A stretch of DNA of 64,000 bases from a virus: positions 1-64,000 of the IMG/VR virus record IMGVR_UViG_3300045740_000163. One strand, 5' to 3'. Below, one piece after another: positions 1 to 8,473 of the stretch; the stretch's first letter is position 1; each line of letters opens with the position of its first letter. The notes beneath the pieces are model-generated. The model made no database searches. It saw only the letters and a list, made by a program, of their open reading frames with translations, and was not told the DNA's origin. Made by a program: the position numbers and the translations under genes.

Positions 1-44
1 CCAGAGTAAGCGTAACTCGCTGGTGCCATTGAAGGGCCGTTCAT
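1..44 (-). CDS. Start of a minus-strand gene cut by the left window edge
   Basis: The minus strand has an ATG at 44 followed by 14 open codons running off the window (reads MNGPSMAPASYAYS). It lies 42 bp downstream of the stop of the 87-1877 gene, in the same direction, so it is probably the next gene of the late operon. No function can be inferred from so few residues. The start is uncertain because no clear ribosome binding site is visible. Confidence 0.4.
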   Translation of the reverse strand, partial: MNGPSMAPASYAYS

Positions 45-55
45 ACGCTTACTCT
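3..55. repeat. 12-bp perfect inverted repeat
   Basis: The arms AGAGTAAGCGTA (3-14) and TACGCTTACTCT (44-55) are exact reverse complements with a 29-bp spacer. One arm covers the minus-strand start codon at 44 and the other falls inside that ORF. A transcript could therefore fold the start region into a stem. There is no T-tract, so it is not an intrinsic terminator. Confidence 0.5.
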
Positions 56-86
56 AAACGCCTCAAATCCTGCAATTATTTTACTA

Positions 87-1877
87 TCAATATCCAGCGT
101 ACATCGCAGCACGAGGCGCTTGTTGCTGAATAAAGTCTTTGACTCGTTGCAGGTGAGGCTGAACTTGAGGGGATGTTGCCCCGACCATGTCGAAAGCACC
201 GGGATTGCCGTTCACCACGGCGTCAGCAGTTGCTTCAGCGTTACCAACAGCAGCAGAATCAACCTTGGAGCCAATCGGAGCAGTCACTGTGGTGGTAGTG
301 ATTGACTCAGCGCTCTGCTGATTAGCTGCAGGATTAACTAGCTGACGACGCTGATACTCATAAGCAAGCGCGGGGTTCGATTGAGCCCAAGCAGAAAGTT
401 GAGCACCGATGGTGGGAGATTGTCCCTCCATGTACTTCATCAGTTCCCGCTGCTTATCAGCTGAACCTGCGTAAGCCGCACGAGCAGCGTAGTAATCTTC
501 AATGCTGCGGTACTTCTCAGGGCTCATGGGTTCCACAGCGCGGCGTACAGCGGCTGCGCCAGGAGCAGACTGAGCGAGGGCTTCGCGGATCGTGCTTTCT
601 CGCTGAAGATTCCCCGTGGTGACGATAGGAGCTGCTGCAGGGTCGATGTTGCCAGGAGCAGGAGGAGCTGCAACTGCAGCAGGATCCACAATGCCTAGCG
701 GGCTACCGTCTGCCTCGGTGAACAAGGGAGTCGTCGGGACCTGAGCCAAAGGAAGACTGGGAGGAGAACCAGCAGTTGTCTCGCCCGTGCGGTCACGAGG
801 CATCATCCCTGCGACACCAGCACCAAACAAACCAAGACCAGCCGCTCCAGTCGCAGCTCGGAAAGCAGGATTGTTTAAGAGAGCGCCGAGATCGACAAGC
901 TCAGCTCCGCTTGCTGCATTACGAGCAAACGCAGCAGACGCCAAGGGATCCACGGGGGCGGGGCCTGCGCCGCCACCGAATGCAGGACGCGGAGCGACAG
1001 GGCCGAAGTCGGCCGCTTCACGCATCATCATGGTTCCAATGCGTTCTTGAGCTTCCTTAGGAAGTTGACGCAGAAGTTCCGGGCGGATGTTGTATTCGCC
1101 GCTAAAGATATCAGGTAATTTGGACGTAAAGAATGATTGCTGGCCTTCAGGTGTTCCGACAGGGCGAACAACTTCAGGTTGCGCTTGGCTTAAACGAATC
1201 GTTTCAAGATTCCGTTCAGTCGCTACAGGACCGCCGCGATAAGGCTGTCCGCCAATCGGGGTACCCTCGGGTCGAAGAGCACCTTTAGCTGTGGTGAATT
1301 CAGTAGCCGCACGCGATCCAGGGGGAAAACGAAGATCGAGCTGACCCTGGACTGGTGTACCAGTCATCGAGGGACCTTGCATCGGAGCTCGCAGAGGGCC
1401 CTGAACTGTAGGCTGAGTAATTAAATCCTCTGTAAACTGAGTGCGTGCAGCAGGCGACTGTAAGGTCTCTTGTGTAGTAGTCGCAAGGGCGCCTCCACGC
1501 GGGCGTGGTCCCTGCATCGGCTGAGTGATAAGGGTATTTATGGTTCGCGACCCAGCGGGAGGAGTCGCGGTCCCACCCCATTGAGGTACCGGAGCTTGAC
1601 CCAGTTGACGGGAAGTGGGGACATTCAGGGTACCTAAAGTGCCTAAATTCCCACCGCGCTGGCTGACAACAGAAGGAAAAGCAGTAAGCTCATCCATCAA
1701 ACCAGCTTGTACGGCTGCTCGGCGGACAGGGTCGCTGATGCCTCGCACACCGCTCATCTCAGCAGCCGGGAGAACCTGCCGAACGGACTCCATTAACTGA
1801 CGTGCTTGCTTAGCGCCGCCAGCACGTTGAATTAAGTTCCTAAGAAGACCGAACCCCCCACGAATACCCGACTGCAT
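87..1877 (-). CDS. Large low-complexity virion-like protein
   Basis: A 596-residue protein rich in Pro, Gly, Ala, Gln and Thr. The N-terminal half carries repeated QGP and TGT-type low-complexity segments. A short hydrophobic Gly/Ala stretch (about residues 345-360, GLGLFGAGVAG) is followed by a Pro-rich linker and an alpha-helical C-terminal third. The C-terminal motif ELMKYMEG...W....PALAY resembles the C-terminus of the protein at 25857-26705. It sits at the end of the head-gene series, so a virion or DNA-ejection role is likely by position only. No enzyme motif was recognised. The minus-strand frame is open throughout and 31 bp separate it from the next gene upstream. Confidence 0.8.
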   Translation of the reverse strand: MQSGIRGGFGLLRNLIQRAGGAKQARQLMESVRQVLPAAEMSGVRGISDPVRRAAVQAGLMDELTAFPSVVSQRGGNLGTLGTLNVPTSRQLGQAPVPQWGGTATPPAGSRTINTLITQPMQGPRPRGGALATTTQETLQSPAARTQFTEDLITQPTVQGPLRAPMQGPSMTGTPVQGQLDLRFPPGSRAATEFTTAKGALRPEGTPIGGQPYRGGPVATERNLETIRLSQAQPEVVRPVGTPEGQQSFFTSKLPDIFSGEYNIRPELLRQLPKEAQERIGTMMMREAADFGPVAPRPAFGGGAGPAPVDPLASAAFARNAASGAELVDLGALLNNPAFRAATGAAGLGLFGAGVAGMMPRDRTGETTAGSPPSLPLAQVPTTPLFTEADGSPLGIVDPAAVAAPPAPGNIDPAAAPIVTTGNLQRESTIREALAQSAPGAAAVRRAVEPMSPEKYRSIEDYYAARAAYAGSADKQRELMKYMEGQSPTIGAQLSAWAQSNPALAYEYQRRQLVNPAANQQSAESITTTTVTAPIGSKVDSAAVGNAEATADAVVNGNPGAFDMVGATSPQVQPHLQRVKDFIQQQAPRAAMYAGY

Positions 1878-1908
1878 CTCTAGTTAACGCAAGATCAATA
1901 GAGACAGT

Positions 1909-2529
1909 CTATCTCCAATTTGCGTAAAAGTAGAGACGGTCTGAGCGAGAAACGTCTGGAGGACCAGGGATCGCCTGGATGAACTCTCCACCACTACGCT
2001 CAAATCGATACCGTGAAGCCACGGGGTCTTTGTAGTTTGGTACGTAAAGCATTTCAGCTAAACGACCGCACTCGTATAGATAGTTTTCGCGCCAGATTCG
2101 AGCTGTTTCCCGCTTATCCTGAATCGAGATAGAGCGAGAAACGTCACCAAGAATTGTTTCCTGACGGCTGGTAGCCCTTCCGGCAGCCAGTTCAGTTAGA
2201 CGCTCAGCTTCTTCACAGCGCTCGACCTGAGCAACGATTTTGTCGTAATAAAACTCACTAGGAATACTGTTACAAGCCTCCAAAAGGCGAGCGTAGTCAC
2301 CAGCAGGAACTGTGGCAATGTTATATCCTAAGTGATAAGCAATACGACTGAAGTTAAAATCATCAACACGGTAGCCAAAGGTTTGCGCAGGGTTACGCGT
2401 TAGCTGATTAACTGCCGCGTAAATTACTTCGCGCTTTGTGGCGTCTGTGCTAGTGGGTTGAAATACAACCCCCTGCTGAGCTAGAAAAGATTGAATCTGT
2501 TCTAGCTCGTTCTGGCTTAACTGCGCCAC
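1909..2529 (-). CDS. Putative head or neck protein, unknown family
   Basis: A 206-residue, mostly alpha-helical protein with mixed charge and no membrane segment. It starts with an N-terminal helix (LSQNELEQIQSFLAQQG) and ends in an aromatic tail (YFYANWR). It lies in the minus-strand operon downstream of the capsid genes and between an HhH protein and a large low-complexity virion protein. A connector or neck role is plausible from position only. I do not recognise the family. Confidence 0.75.
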   Translation of the reverse strand: MAQLSQNELEQIQSFLAQQGVVFQPTSTDATKREVIYAAVNQLTRNPAQTFGYRVDDFNFSRIAYHLGYNIATVPAGDYARLLEACNSIPSEFYYDKIVAQVERCEEAERLTELAAGRATSRQETILGDVSRSISIQDKRETARIWRENYLYECGRLAEMLYVPNYKDPVASRYRFERSGGEFIQAIPGPPDVSRSDRLYFYANWR

Positions 2530-2551
2530 AACCCAGTACCCTTACATTTCT

Positions 2552-3007
2552 CTATTCTACGTACACAACTCCAGTAGCAAACACTTCGGACCATTCGACT
2601 CGTTTAATACTTTCAAGTTGTTCGAGCTTTGTAAAACGCTCACCAGGCAAGGATTGACGAAGTTCGACAATTTCTTTAGCCGTTTTAAGGCCGACTCCAG
2701 GCAGACACTGTGTCAAACCTTCCGGAGTGAGGTTATTTAAGTTAATACGATTGTCAGTAGGAGGAAGTGGCTTGACGACAGTCACTTCAACCTCATCTTT
2801 CTTGATGTTCCGACGCCCACGGCGGGTTTGGAGCGTATTCGAAACCGTTTTTGGCTCTAAATCCTCTTTAAACTCATCAACTTGATCTTTATGAGCGAAG
2901 AAAACCTTACCAGTGGTGCTGGAGCGCACCATAAAGTACTCACCGTCGTCGTGAGTAGAGATTACGTCGATCTTAACCCCACTGGGCTTATAGACTTTGG
3001 CGGACAT
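2552..3007 (-). CDS. Helix-hairpin-helix (ComEA-like) protein
   Basis: 151 residues. The N-terminal part (about 1-50) is beta-rich and SH3-like in pattern. After a charged linker, the C-terminal 60 residues read as a ComEA-type double helix-hairpin-helix, with INLNNLTPEGLTQCLPGVG, then KTAKEIVELR, a basic loop and a second helical pair. ComEA HhH motifs bind duplex DNA non-specifically. Placement among late genes suggests packaged-DNA binding or head completion rather than DNA uptake. Family assignment is by motif; the virion role is inference. Confidence 0.75.
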   Translation of the reverse strand: MSAKVYKPSGVKIDVISTHDDGEYFMVRSSTTGKVFFAHKDQVDEFKEDLEPKTVSNTLQTRRGRRNIKKDEVEVTVVKPLPPTDNRINLNNLTPEGLTQCLPGVGLKTAKEIVELRQSLPGERFTKLEQLESIKRVEWSEVFATGVVYVE

Positions 3008-3050
3008 CTGAAAAAGTCAGTATGTGGGCAGTAGTTTAGATCAAAATAGC

Positions 3051-3314
3051 CTAATCCTCACGCATACGCTTCAGGTCTTTCTCGAAATTGCCTAAAAACT
3101 CGGCTCGTTTAGCCCAAGTGTCCCCGCCTGTGCATCCTTTTTTGGGGTTGATGCAGACAGGATCGTTAACTCTGTTACAAACAAGCCCTGCAAGATCTAA
3201 CTCATTGCCTTTATAGCCGGTTTTCCAGTGATGTACGCCGTTAAGCCACGTGGCGCCACACCGAGAACACTCTCTACGCTCTAGCTTTAGATCTGAAAGC
3301 TCCCGATCGTCCAT
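3051..3314 (-). CDS. Small zinc-ribbon-like protein
   Basis: 87 residues with CSRCGATW near residue 16 and further cysteines at about 46, 54 and 61 (VCNRVNDPVC, KKGC), consistent with a metal-binding ribbon. The start and end are acidic and basic helices. It is the first gene after the minus-strand terminator at 3405-3433, so it and the genes below it may have their own promoter. I do not know the function. Confidence 0.7.
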   Translation of the reverse strand: MDDRELSDLKLERRECSRCGATWLNGVHHWKTGYKGNELDLAGLVCNRVNDPVCINPKKGCTGGDTWAKRAEFLGNFEKDLKRMRED

Positions 3315-3404
3315 ATAAGTGGATAATTACGGTACGCTTCATTAACTCTGACAGCGGAATGCGTTAAATACTGTAAAAAATTAATTAAGAACAGGAAATA
3401 AAGA

Positions 3405-3433
3405 CAAAAAAAGACCCCTCCGAAGAAGGGGTC
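3405..3433 (-). terminator. Intrinsic terminator, minus strand
   Basis: Read on the minus strand, the arms GACCCCT and AGGGGTC form a 7-bp stem with a CUUCGG-type loop, followed by a run of T. The plus-strand reading lacks a T-tract. It ends minus-strand transcripts arriving from higher coordinates. Confidence 0.8.
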
Positions 3434-3493
3434 CCCCTTGGTTTCGCAACCTGAGTATATCAGATACAGTGTCTACACGTTAAGGCTCCTCCC

Positions 3494-3994
3494 ATGGACC
3501 GAAACCCGCAGGCCAAGCATCCGTTATACCAGACCTGGAAAGATATGAGAGATCGCTGCCTTAACCCTAATAACACAGCTTACCAAAAGTGGTATGGCGC
3601 AAAAGGTATCACTGTATGTGAAAGATGGCTTAAGAGAAATCCTATTGGTACAAACAAAGGATGGGCTCCTGGATTTCAAGCTTTTGTTGAGGATATGGGA
3701 CCAAAACCAACTCCAAAACATCAACTCGATCGTATAGACCCAGCAAAGAGTTACGAGCCCTCAAATTGTCGTTGGGTTACAACTTCAGAACAGGCTTCAA
3801 ACAAAAAACCATATAAAAGACCTTCTGTTCAAGGAGAGAAGAATAAAAACGTTAAAATTACTGAAGAAAAAGTAAAACAACTTAGAAAAGATAGAAAACA
3901 AGGATATACGTATGACCAACTCAAAAGTAAATACGGTATTTCTAAATCTACAGTGGCTCAAATAGTAAAAAGAAAAACTTGGCAACATATATAA
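3494..3994 (+). CDS. Free-standing HNH-type homing endonuclease
   Basis: 166 residues. The N-terminal two thirds follow the phage endonuclease pattern W-x-x-M-x-x-R-C-x-N-P ... Y-G-x-x-G-I-x-V-C ... LDRID ... Y-x-P-x-N-C-R-W-V-T ... N (residues 15-105). The C-terminal third is Lys-rich and holds a helix-turn-helix (KLKSKYGISKSTVAQIVK) likely to set target recognition. The gene is on the opposite strand to its neighbours, is more AT-rich than they are, and lies between two minus-strand terminators. All of this is typical of a mobile free-standing endonuclease. Target site unknown. Confidence 0.8.
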   Translation: MDRNPQAKHPLYQTWKDMRDRCLNPNNTAYQKWYGAKGITVCERWLKRNPIGTNKGWAPGFQAFVEDMGPKPTPKHQLDRIDPAKSYEPSNCRWVTTSEQASNKKPYKRPSVQGEKNKNVKITEEKVKQLRKDRKQGYTYDQLKSKYGISKSTVAQIVKRKTWQHI

Positions 3995-3996
3995 TT

Positions 3997-4021
3997 AAAA
4001 AGCCTCTCCCGAAGGAGAGGC
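3997..4021 (-). terminator. Intrinsic terminator after the 4044-4922 virion gene
   Basis: An 8-bp stem, GCCTCTCC (4002-4009) with GGAGAGGC (4014-4021), is capped on the minus strand by a UUCG tetraloop and followed by TTTTT. It is 23 bp downstream of the stop of the 4044-4922 gene and presumably closes the capsid transcript. Confidence 0.9.
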
Positions 4022-4043
4022 GTATACGCTCTAGAGCGTTAGA

Positions 4044-4922
4044 TCACGTCGGTGATGTCGAGGTGTACACCGAAGATTCGATGAGACCACCGGGCTGCAG
4101 AGCGAGATCGGCACGCTCCGGAGGTGCGTCGGGAACGATCCAGCACACTTCGCAGATAGCGAGGGCTTTGTTCTTACCAGCCAGCTTGCCAGCAGCGGCA
4201 CGGGGATCATAGATACCCGAACCTTGGGCCAGACCAGAAGCGGCAACACCGCCCAGGTTGCTGGTGGTGAACAGTTTCCACTGGGTATCAGCAGTCAGAG
4301 CAGACAGGCTGCTCGAATTGATGATGTTGGTGGAACCGACAGTGCCGTTAGCAATGCGGCTGTTCGAGCCAGTGACGGAAGTACCGAACTGACCGGACAC
4401 CACGGTGGTGGTGTTGCGCAGACCTTGGCCCACAGAGGGGATCAGGGTCAGCTGAGGAGTAGCAGAACCGCCGGCGACGCCGGAGCTCACCACATCGCCG
4501 CCGTCCACACGGAGGGAGGTACGGTACACGAAAGCACCAGAAGGCACAGTAATGCCGTTGGTGATGTCGGCCCGAATGTCCTTGTGGTAATCGGGGGAGG
4601 GGATGATGACGTTGGCGTTCAGGAAGGGCTGTTGAGCACCGTTCTGACCGGAACCATAAGGCTGGGTGTAGTAATCCAGCTGATTATTGGTGCCGAGAGC
4701 CTGATAGCTCAGGTCAACGTAACCGATGGCTTGCTGAGCAATCCAACCGGGACGGAACACCACGCCCACGGGGCCACCAACGGGTTGGTTGGTGTAGCTC
4801 GTTTGAACGCCATTGGCGTTCTCGAACTGCATGGTTTTTTCTTCGTGCCAGTAACGAAGAACGTTGGTGTAGTTGCCGGGATAAATCTTGGCAACCGAGA
4901 TCTGGTTAGGGTTGATCGTCAT
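4044..4922 (-). CDS. Virion structural protein next to the capsid gene
   Basis: A 292-residue, beta-rich protein high in Gly, Ser, Thr, Asn and Val, without Cys clusters or membrane segments apart from a hydrophobic patch near residue 260. It follows the major capsid gene by 14 bp and is closed by a strong terminator, so both are probably expressed at high level. Codon use is strongly biased: the opposite strand stays open by chance over both genes. A head decoration, head-fibre or second coat protein is plausible; the family is not recognised. Confidence 0.8.
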   Translation of the reverse strand: MTINPNQISVAKIYPGNYTNVLRYWHEEKTMQFENANGVQTSYTNQPVGGPVGVVFRPGWIAQQAIGYVDLSYQALGTNNQLDYYTQPYGSGQNGAQQPFLNANVIIPSPDYHKDIRADITNGITVPSGAFVYRTSLRVDGGDVVSSGVAGGSATPQLTLIPSVGQGLRNTTTVVSGQFGTSVTGSNSRIANGTVGSTNIINSSSLSALTADTQWKLFTTSNLGGVAASGLAQGSGIYDPRAAAGKLAGKNKALAICEVCWIVPDAPPERADLALQPGGLIESSVYTSTSPT

Positions 4923-4936
4923 TGTTAGTTACCTCC

Positions 4937-6052
4937 TCAAGCGTCGAAAGAGTAACCAACGGTGACGAAGTCAGCATTCAGAAGCTCGAAACCTGCGTAC
5001 AGGCTCCAAATCATCATGATGAAGCGGCTGAAGTCGTCGTTGTTGTTGAGCAGCACCTGGGCGTTGTTGCCACCGATGCCGACACCAACAGCTTGAGGAC
5101 CAAAGAAGATACCGACAGCAGCGTTGTAATCAGCGGTGCTGGAGGCGATGGTCGCGCTCTGAGTTTGGGTAGGCATGTTGGTGCTTTCGAAGAAGCGCAC
5201 GCCTTCAAACACGAAGCCGGTGGGCATGATCGGCTCGCCAGCCACGAAGGTGGCTTGGCCGAAGCCTTGACCCATGTACAGGGCAGCGTTGGGCTGCATC
5301 CCGGACATGAGGGGATTGATTTGACCGTTGCCAGGATAACGAGCAACTTCGCGGAAGTCGCTGTTCTGACGCAGGTGCATCAGGAAGGTGGGATCGCAAA
5401 CGCAGCGATAGAAACCATCCTGGAAGGTAGGAGTGTTCCGCTTGCGCAGGCTCTTCACCACGCGCAGCAGGTCATCCTTAACGTCGAACTTAGCTTGCTC
5501 GGCGTTGGTGTAGCTCAGAGCACCGGTGGCGAGATCACCGGGGAAGTAGTAACCGCCTTGGGTGTCAGAAGACTGACCCTTAGAAACAGCCTTCAGGAGT
5601 TCATTGATGAACACCCGATCACGCCAACGACGATAGTCGTCGAGCAGAGTCAGGCTGCCGATGGACTGGTGGAAAGTGGTGAGGTTGCCAGTGTCCAGCA
5701 GAAGGCGCTGGGCAGTGATCAGAGTCTCACGCGCAATCTTGAAGGTGCTGGGCTGAGTGGGATCACTCGGGTCAGCAGGGCCGGTGTACTCGCGAAGAGT
5801 CACGAGCACCTTATCCTTCACAATATTGCGGCTGTTAGCAGTACCGATGGTCTGCTCAGCAGTACGCTCGCGAGATTCTTTAGAGCCAGGATTACCGAAG
5901 AACCGGTAGCGATCTAACTGAACCGTCTGGCCGGGCTGCTTCGAGAAGTCGTGAACAACCACAGGCTCCGCAGCCATCTCAACGATGTATGCGGGGTGAG
6001 GACGGTAAAGTTCCGCACCAAGGATCTTCGGGAAGTCGTTGTCAATAAACAA
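4937..6052 (-). CDS. Major capsid protein
   Basis: 371 residues. Length, position downstream of portal and scaffold-like genes, and the C-terminal ending (ELLNADFVTVGYSFDA) match the N4 gp56/P22-type group of HK97-fold capsid proteins, which end in a similar G-Y-x-F strand. The N-terminus (FPKILGAELYRPHPAYIVEM) and the central helix around RRWRDRVFINELLKA fit the spine-helix region. It shows strong codon bias. Assignment rests on context and ending motif, not on a search. Confidence 0.75.
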   Translation of the reverse strand: MFIDNDFPKILGAELYRPHPAYIVEMAAEPVVVHDFSKQPGQTVQLDRYRFFGNPGSKESRERTAEQTIGTANSRNIVKDKVLVTLREYTGPADPSDPTQPSTFKIARETLITAQRLLLDTGNLTTFHQSIGSLTLLDDYRRWRDRVFINELLKAVSKGQSSDTQGGYYFPGDLATGALSYTNAEQAKFDVKDDLLRVVKSLRKRNTPTFQDGFYRCVCDPTFLMHLRQNSDFREVARYPGNGQINPLMSGMQPNAALYMGQGFGQATFVAGEPIMPTGFVFEGVRFFESTNMPTQTQSATIASSTADYNAAVGIFFGPQAVGVGIGGNNAQVLLNNNDDFSRFIMMIWSLYAGFELLNADFVTVGYSFDA

Positions 6053-6134
6053 CGCTTATCTCCGAAAAAACTACCTACTAACTATAAGAGTGGAGAGGGC
6101 CCCATAAACTACAGGTTGTTGCAATTTTAGTGTT

Positions 6135-6938
6135 TTAAATTTTTGTCCCTGGGCTAAATTTGCGCACCATGTTACGCACACCTTCACCAAGCACACCGTA
6201 TATAGAACCGTAGTTCGGAACATACCTTAATGACTTCCCTCGGTAGCTGAAGCGGACCGGGGCGCCCATCTGGCCAGGAACGCCGGAGTAACGAGTTTCC
6301 GTGAAACTTTGACAGTAGATAGGGTAGTGATACACCCACGCGGCACGAGAGCCTGAGGTGTCGTTAGTTGGGTTAGTAAGCGAAGGAGAGGCAACCGTGG
6401 GGTGAGTAACTCCCCCGCCGGTGATACCCCCTCCGTCTATCGTGTTGTCGTTTGAACTAGGTGTTTGGAACGGAGAGTAGACCTGGTTATCAGGAATCTG
6501 CTCGCCATACCAAGTGTGCGTACCGAAGTTACGCAGACCAGGCTCAGGGCCGTAAGCAGTCTGGACACTCGCGTTAGCGTTGGTGTAGATACCCTGCGCA
6601 CGAAAACCGACATAGCTATCGAGCAACCCAGATGCGTGAGGCTGGGTATTCTGATAGTTTGTCCAGTAACCAGAAACTGCAGGCGGTACTGCGCGCCAAT
6701 CCGTAGTGAAATAACCGCTGATATTCGGCGGACCTACAGGAATACGCCCAAAATCAGCACCTTCATCGTTGACTCCGAACCAGGTTTGTTGGACACCAGA
6801 CGGAGGAACATATCCACTCGAAACAACTAAATAGGTATCCGTCAGGTCCAGGTTGTCGCCTGTGCGCTGAGGTCCAGATTGAATCGGGTGATAGAGGTTT
6901 TTATCGTATTTCCAATTAGTTTGCGGTGCGTATACCAT
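6135..6938 (-). CDS. Virion-like protein, unknown family
   Basis: 267 residues rich in Tyr, Gly, Pro, Asn and Ser, including a YGPEPG segment and a GGGITGGGVTHPTV linker. The C-terminal 60 residues are more ordered and basic (YRGKSLRYVPNYG, VRNMVRKFSPGTKI). It lies directly upstream of the capsid gene on the same strand. No enzyme motif is seen. Composition and position suggest a virion component such as a head fibre or connector. Confidence 0.7.
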   Translation of the reverse strand: MVYAPQTNWKYDKNLYHPIQSGPQRTGDNLDLTDTYLVVSSGYVPPSGVQQTWFGVNDEGADFGRIPVGPPNISGYFTTDWRAVPPAVSGYWTNYQNTQPHASGLLDSYVGFRAQGIYTNANASVQTAYGPEPGLRNFGTHTWYGEQIPDNQVYSPFQTPSSNDNTIDGGGITGGGVTHPTVASPSLTNPTNDTSGSRAAWVYHYPIYCQSFTETRYSGVPGQMGAPVRFSYRGKSLRYVPNYGSIYGVLGEGVRNMVRKFSPGTKI

Positions 6939-7001
6939 AGTGCTACTACAGCTTATTTAATTGTACTTGGTCTAAAATATTTAAGAGCTTTGTAAGGGCG
7001 A

Positions 7002-7337
7002 ATGTCCTCGCACGTTGAGAGAGCCCTTACAGTGTTTTTCGAAGATCCTGAAGCTTCTATCGCCTGTTTCTCAGGTTCGATAACGGAAAGTTTGACGCAC
7101 CCACGCGGCATTAAAAAAGTTATTCCGTACTTAATTAAGGCATCAATCGTCGGCTACATGCTGGCTACCTTTGTCAGCCCCGCCATCGAAGAGCGGTTTA
7201 AACTCACAAAAAATGAGGCCATAGCGACCTCATTTATTATTGGTTACGCAGGAATTCGAATTTTGGCAGCAGCGGAAAGACTTGCCGAAAAGGAATTCGA
7301 GCGCAGATTGGGAAAGAAAGAAGACGATATCAGCTGA
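7002..7337 (+). CDS. Holin-like small membrane protein
   Basis: 111 residues. An amphipathic N-terminal half leads to two hydrophobic segments (about 45-63, IKASIVGYMLATFVSPAI, and 75-92, ATSFIIGYAGIRILAAA). These are separated by a short charged loop and followed by a highly charged tail (EKEFERRLGKKEDD). This two-segment plan with a charged C-terminus is that of class II holins. It is a lone plus-strand gene in the minus-strand head block. A weak Shine-Dalgarno (AAGG) lies 5 bp before ATG. Alternative: another small inner-membrane protein. Confidence 0.5.
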   Translation: MSSHVERALTVFFEDPEASIACFSGSITESLTHPRGIKKVIPYLIKASIVGYMLATFVSPAIEERFKLTKNEAIATSFIIGYAGIRILAAAERLAEKEFERRLGKKEDDIS

Positions 7338-7467
7338 TAACAACAGAGTCGTCGAATGTATTAGCTGTTTCAGCCTGAGGTTCAGTAGCCTGAACTTCTT
7401 GAGTCGGCTCTTGGGTTTCTTCTTGTTTGGCGTCTTCTTTACGAGGGCGGTAACTAAGTGAGCGCAT
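7330..7467 (-). CDS. Short acidic protein, unknown
   Basis: 45 residues: a basic N-terminus (MRSLSYRPRKED) followed by a Gln/Glu/Thr-rich disordered tail. It is collinear with the late operon, lies after the terminator of the scaffold-like gene, and overlaps the end of the opposite-strand holin-like gene by 8 bp. Function unknown. Confidence 0.45.
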   Translation of the reverse strand: MRSLSYRPRKEDAKQEETQEPTQEVQATEPQAETANTFDDSVVIS

Positions 7468-7498
7468 AATCAAAACTTGTCTTTAAAAACACTAGCAA

Positions 7499-7524
7499 GA
7501 AAAAAGCCTCCCGTTTTGGGAGGC
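7499..7524 (-). terminator. Intrinsic terminator after the scaffold-like gene
   Basis: GCCTCCC (7506-7512) pairs with GGGAGGC (7518-7524) around a 5-nt loop, and the minus-strand reading continues into TTTTTT. It is 25 bp beyond the stop of the 7550-8473 gene. Confidence 0.9.
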
Positions 7525-7549
7525 TGTGAACTTTAGCGTTTTGAAGCTA

Positions 7550-8473
7550 TCAGGCAGGGTCCATGAAGAGGAGCTTGCTGCGCATAGCTTCAGGGCCCAT
7601 CTGCTGCAGAACACGCCAGGCGTTCTCGGGGCTGCGATTCATAACATCGCTGAACTGTTCCCACTGTTGCTGGGGAGCTGCACCCATGGCAGAACCACCG
7701 GCGTTGGCCGGAGGAGCGGGCATGTCATAGCGAGGCTGATAAGCCTGGGCCTGCTGCTCGTAAACACTGGTCTCACCATCGATGTCCACGGGGACAACCT
7801 CCGTGAAGTAACGATCAGTGTAGTTAGCCAGATGATCAGGATCAGTCAGGATGATCTGCATCGCGTCGTGGCGAGCAGCCAGAGCGTCCATTTGCTGAGC
7901 TTGATCGATCAGAAGATCTTCAAGCGAGCAGGCATACTGATTCAGAATGCCAGGAGCTTCGATCCCGAAGTGATTAACGACCTCGGCGGTTACGGGACTT
8001 ACGCTCGTTTGCGGGTCCGTAGAAGTTTGCGAGGAAATTTGGGTCGGTGAAGCGCTGGTATACGAGGTCGGCGCTACCTGCTGTTCCTGATAAGCCCAGG
8101 GTTGGGCCTGTAAATTCTGACTGCTCAGTTGAGTAGCCAGTTGCGTAGTTGCCTGGTAAGGCGACTGTTGAGCCGGGCTGAGGGATTGAGGATTGACCTG
8201 CGTCAGCACCCGCTCCAGGGTACCCATCGCTGCTTCCCAAGGATTGCTCGGGGAGGATTGCGACGTTAACGGGTTGAACTGGTTGCTGATAGAAGGGGCC
8301 GAAGCCTGTTGTACCTGCGACGGCGGTTGGGCTGTAGGTACCGAAGCTACCGCCGGGGTAGAGGTTTGCGCCACCCACTGCGGGTAGGCGGTTGAGCCCT
8401 GGTCCGAGGATACCGCCGGGGCTGCCGCCGGGGAGACCGGGCTCGGGGTCGAAGCTTGGATCTGCTGGCTCAT
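7550..8473 (-). CDS. Scaffold-like head assembly protein overlapping the portal gene
   Basis: 307 residues. The first ~160 are disordered (Gln, Ser, Pro, Thr). From about residue 164 (VVNHFGIEAPGILNQYACSL) a helical domain follows, with LLIDQAQQMDALAARHDAMQ and an acidic stretch (LTDPDHLANYTD), then a short Pro/Gly tail. This disordered-plus-helical plan and the slot between portal and capsid genes fit a scaffolding or head-assembly protein. The first 500 nt overlap the 3' end of the portal gene in another frame. The ordered domain begins almost exactly where the portal ends and has no usable Met of its own before residue ~193. A downstream start at residue 83 (8227) would shorten but not remove the overlap. 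Confidence 0.65.
   Translation of the reverse strand: MSQQIQASTPSPVSPAAAPAVSSDQGSTAYPQWVAQTSTPAVASVPTAQPPSQVQQASAPSISNQFNPLTSQSSPSNPWEAAMGTLERVLTQVNPQSLSPAQQSPYQATTQLATQLSSQNLQAQPWAYQEQQVAPTSYTSASPTQISSQTSTDPQTSVSPVTAEVVNHFGIEAPGILNQYACSLEDLLIDQAQQMDALAARHDAMQIILTDPDHLANYTDRYFTEVVPVDIDGETSVYEQQAQAYQPRYDMPAPPANAGGSAMGAAPQQQWEQFSDVMNRSPENAWRVLQQMGPEAMRSKLLFMDPA

Noticed and set aside
4224-5917. Two long plus-strand ORFs (234 and 331 codons) opposite the capsid and neighbouring virion genes
   Set aside because: They are antisense to strongly codon-biased genes, have unnatural composition (Val/Gly/His/Ala-rich), and no leader of their own. Such mirror ORFs are a known by-product of codon bias.
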